This document shows positions 41,304 through 42,174 of a stretch of DNA of 42,174 nt, in pieces. The notes below the pieces were generated by a model. It saw nothing but the letters and a program-made list of their open reading frames with translations, had not been told where the DNA came from and did no database searches. The stretch covers positions 1 to 42,174 of the forward strand of contig JAURNP010000207.1 in the NCBI GenBank assembly GCA_030830105.1. Reading direction: 5' to 3'. The stretch's first letter is position 1. Each line of letters opens with the position of its first letter. The position numbers and the translations under genes were made by a program. The stretch comes from Rhodothermales bacterium. Its GTDB lineage: Bacteria; Bacteroidota; Rhodothermia; Rhodothermales; UBA10348.

Positions 41304-42174
41304 TTAGTAGGTAGGTGCAAGGTCGCTGTCGCCCAGAACGACAAAGTCGCCCAGACCCGTGTGTGCTTCGAGATCAAATGTAGAAGGATCTTCGACACTC
41401 TGCACGGAGATGATCAGGGTGCGGGTTCCGGGGCGATACTGGCGGAGGTGTTCTGGCGTCCCGGTGCCGGATTCGACATGGAAGCCGCCAACAAAGTGGG
41501 CAACCTTCGCGCCGGGACGGCGCGTCATGTGCTCAGCGATGGACCAGGCCATCGTGGCATCCCAGAGGGCCTGAGCGTCAAGCATGGATCCACCGCCGTG
41601 CTGTGGCTGAGTGGTAGGTGCCTCGTGGGTAGCGGCTTGATCCGCAGCATCCCCATGGTCCATTCCAGCGTGGTCCATTTCAGCATGGTCCATCTCGCCG
41701 TGATCCATGGCCGCGTGGTCTGCCTCTCCTTCAGCAACTTCTTGCTGATCTTCCTGTGCCGCTCGCATGGCCTCCATGGCTGCGGCCATCACCTGATTCC
41801 ACTGCGCTTCGTACTCCTGAGAAGCTGCAGCGTAGGGTTGGGGAGCGAGATAACGGCGGGCCTGGTCGGACAGGGACTCCAGCGAAGACCGTCCGCCACG
41901 CGAGACCATGTTCGCATAGCGTCGCGGGGCATTGGCTGCGATCACCGCCAAGGCGTTTGCCTTTGCAAACTCTACAAGCGGACGGTAGTCGGTCTCGTAA
42001 TTGGACCAGGGGCTGCTCGATTGCTGGAAATGAGAGTCTGAAATCAGACCCGTCAGGTACTCGTCCACGATGTACTGCACGTCCCTGGCAAACATCTCCA
42101 AGCTGAGGGCTGCCGCGTGTCCGTGCGCATCAAACCATCCTTGCAGAACGCGCTGCTCGATGAAGTGGGAAACC
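41304..42174 (-). CDS. ChaN-like (DUF399) haem/iron-associated protein with His/Met insert, partial
   Basis: The minus strand is open from the window edge to TAG at 41304 and covers 289 codons, with the N-terminus missing. Segments SLEMFARDVQYIVDEYLTG, SPWSNYETDYRPLVEFAK and VIAANAPRRYANMVSRGG are typical of the ChaN/PhuW group, lipoproteins or periplasmic proteins that bind haem and are tied to iron uptake. An insert with 24 residues of D-H/M-D-H repeats stands in the middle (positions 41649-41720). The C-terminal part reads VAHFVGGFHVESGTG. The insert suggests added metal binding, possibly copper, which is inference. It is followed after 39 bases by the lipoprotein signal ORF. Confidence 0.82.
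   Translation of the reverse strand, partial: VSHFIEQRVLQGWFDAHGHAAALSLEMFARDVQYIVDEYLTGLISDSHFQQSSSPWSNYETDYRPLVEFAKANALAVIAANAPRRYANMVSRGGRSSLESLSDQARRYLAPQPYAAASQEYEAQWNQVMAAAMEAMRAAQEDQQEVAEGEADHAAMDHGEMDHAEMDHAGMDHGDAADQAATHEAPTTQPQHGGGSMLDAQALWDATMAWSIAEHMTRRPGAKVAHFVGGFHVESGTGTPEHLRQYRPGTRTLIISVQSVEDPSTFDLEAHTGLGDFVVLGDSDLAPTY
41649..41720 (-). repeat. Tandem 15-base repeat coding for His/Met-rich metal-binding-like insert
   Basis: The 72 bases code for DHAA followed by MDHGE, MDHAE, MDHAG and MDHGD. Four five-residue units place a Met, an Asp and a His in each. Methionine/histidine patterns like this occur in copper-resistance proteins. The repeats lie within the ChaN-like gene. Confidence 0.85.

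Noticed and set aside
1-42174. tRNA, rRNA or CRISPR arrays
   Set aside because: Scanned by eye for tRNA T-loops, rRNA cores and regularly spaced repeats; none was convincing. The only tandem repeats are coding ones in rho and the ChaN-like gene.

Overview
The window is a stretch of ordinary, gene-dense bacterial chromosome with no plasmid, phage or insertion-sequence genes. Several traits suggest a member of the Rhodothermota/Bacteroidota group. It has a PorX-type response regulator with a PglZ domain, lipoproteins with Bacteroidota-style lipoboxes, and a Rho factor with a very long charged disordered insert. Start codons often lack a clear Shine-Dalgarno sequence, and some promoter-like sites resemble TAnnTTTG. 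The sequence is moderately GC-rich by eye. The placement is inferred from gene content; no rRNA or tRNA gene is present to confirm it.

Layout. 1-108 is the 3' end of an unseen gene. 132-2526 holds a CCA-adding enzyme gene and three small genes (Pmp3-type membrane peptide, DUF2256 zinc peptide, unknown protein). A 700-base spacer with DnaA-box-like and AATAACGG repeats precedes nrdJ, the B12-dependent ribonucleotide reductase (3230-6238), which ends at a strong terminator. 6611-9091 carries an SDR, an unknown membrane-anchored coiled-coil protein and a QueD-like enzyme. gdhA and aroE are divergent, and aroE-Rieske oxygenase-nadE-ruvA form a plus-strand run to 14954. mscS converges on ruvA.

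16134-21356 is a minus-strand methionine operon read metB-metX-SDR-lysC-asd. Its genes overlap by 8 to 16 bases, except before asd. It covers aspartate to cystathionine apart from homoserine dehydrogenase. A highly structured leader RNA precedes metB. Next come an Asp-box beta-propeller gene, a class II DnaJ, a biotin carboxylase, trmB, a decayed RND-pump remnant and a ferritin. porX-tsaE-folC form a plus-strand operon, followed by rho with a long C-rich leader and a strong terminator. The right end, all on the minus strand, holds an MFS transporter, htpG, a small unknown protein, an exported hydrolase, a PNPOx-like lipoprotein, a DPP III-like peptidase cut from its lipoprotein signal by an in-frame stop, and a ChaN-like protein with a His/Met repeat that runs off the window.

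No clear anti-phage, CRISPR or biosynthetic-cluster system was seen. The items most worth following up are the met leader RNA, the oxidoreductase occupying the homoserine dehydrogenase gap, the interrupted lipoprotein peptidase, the in-frame RND/ferritin junction, and the repeat-rich nrdJ upstream region.
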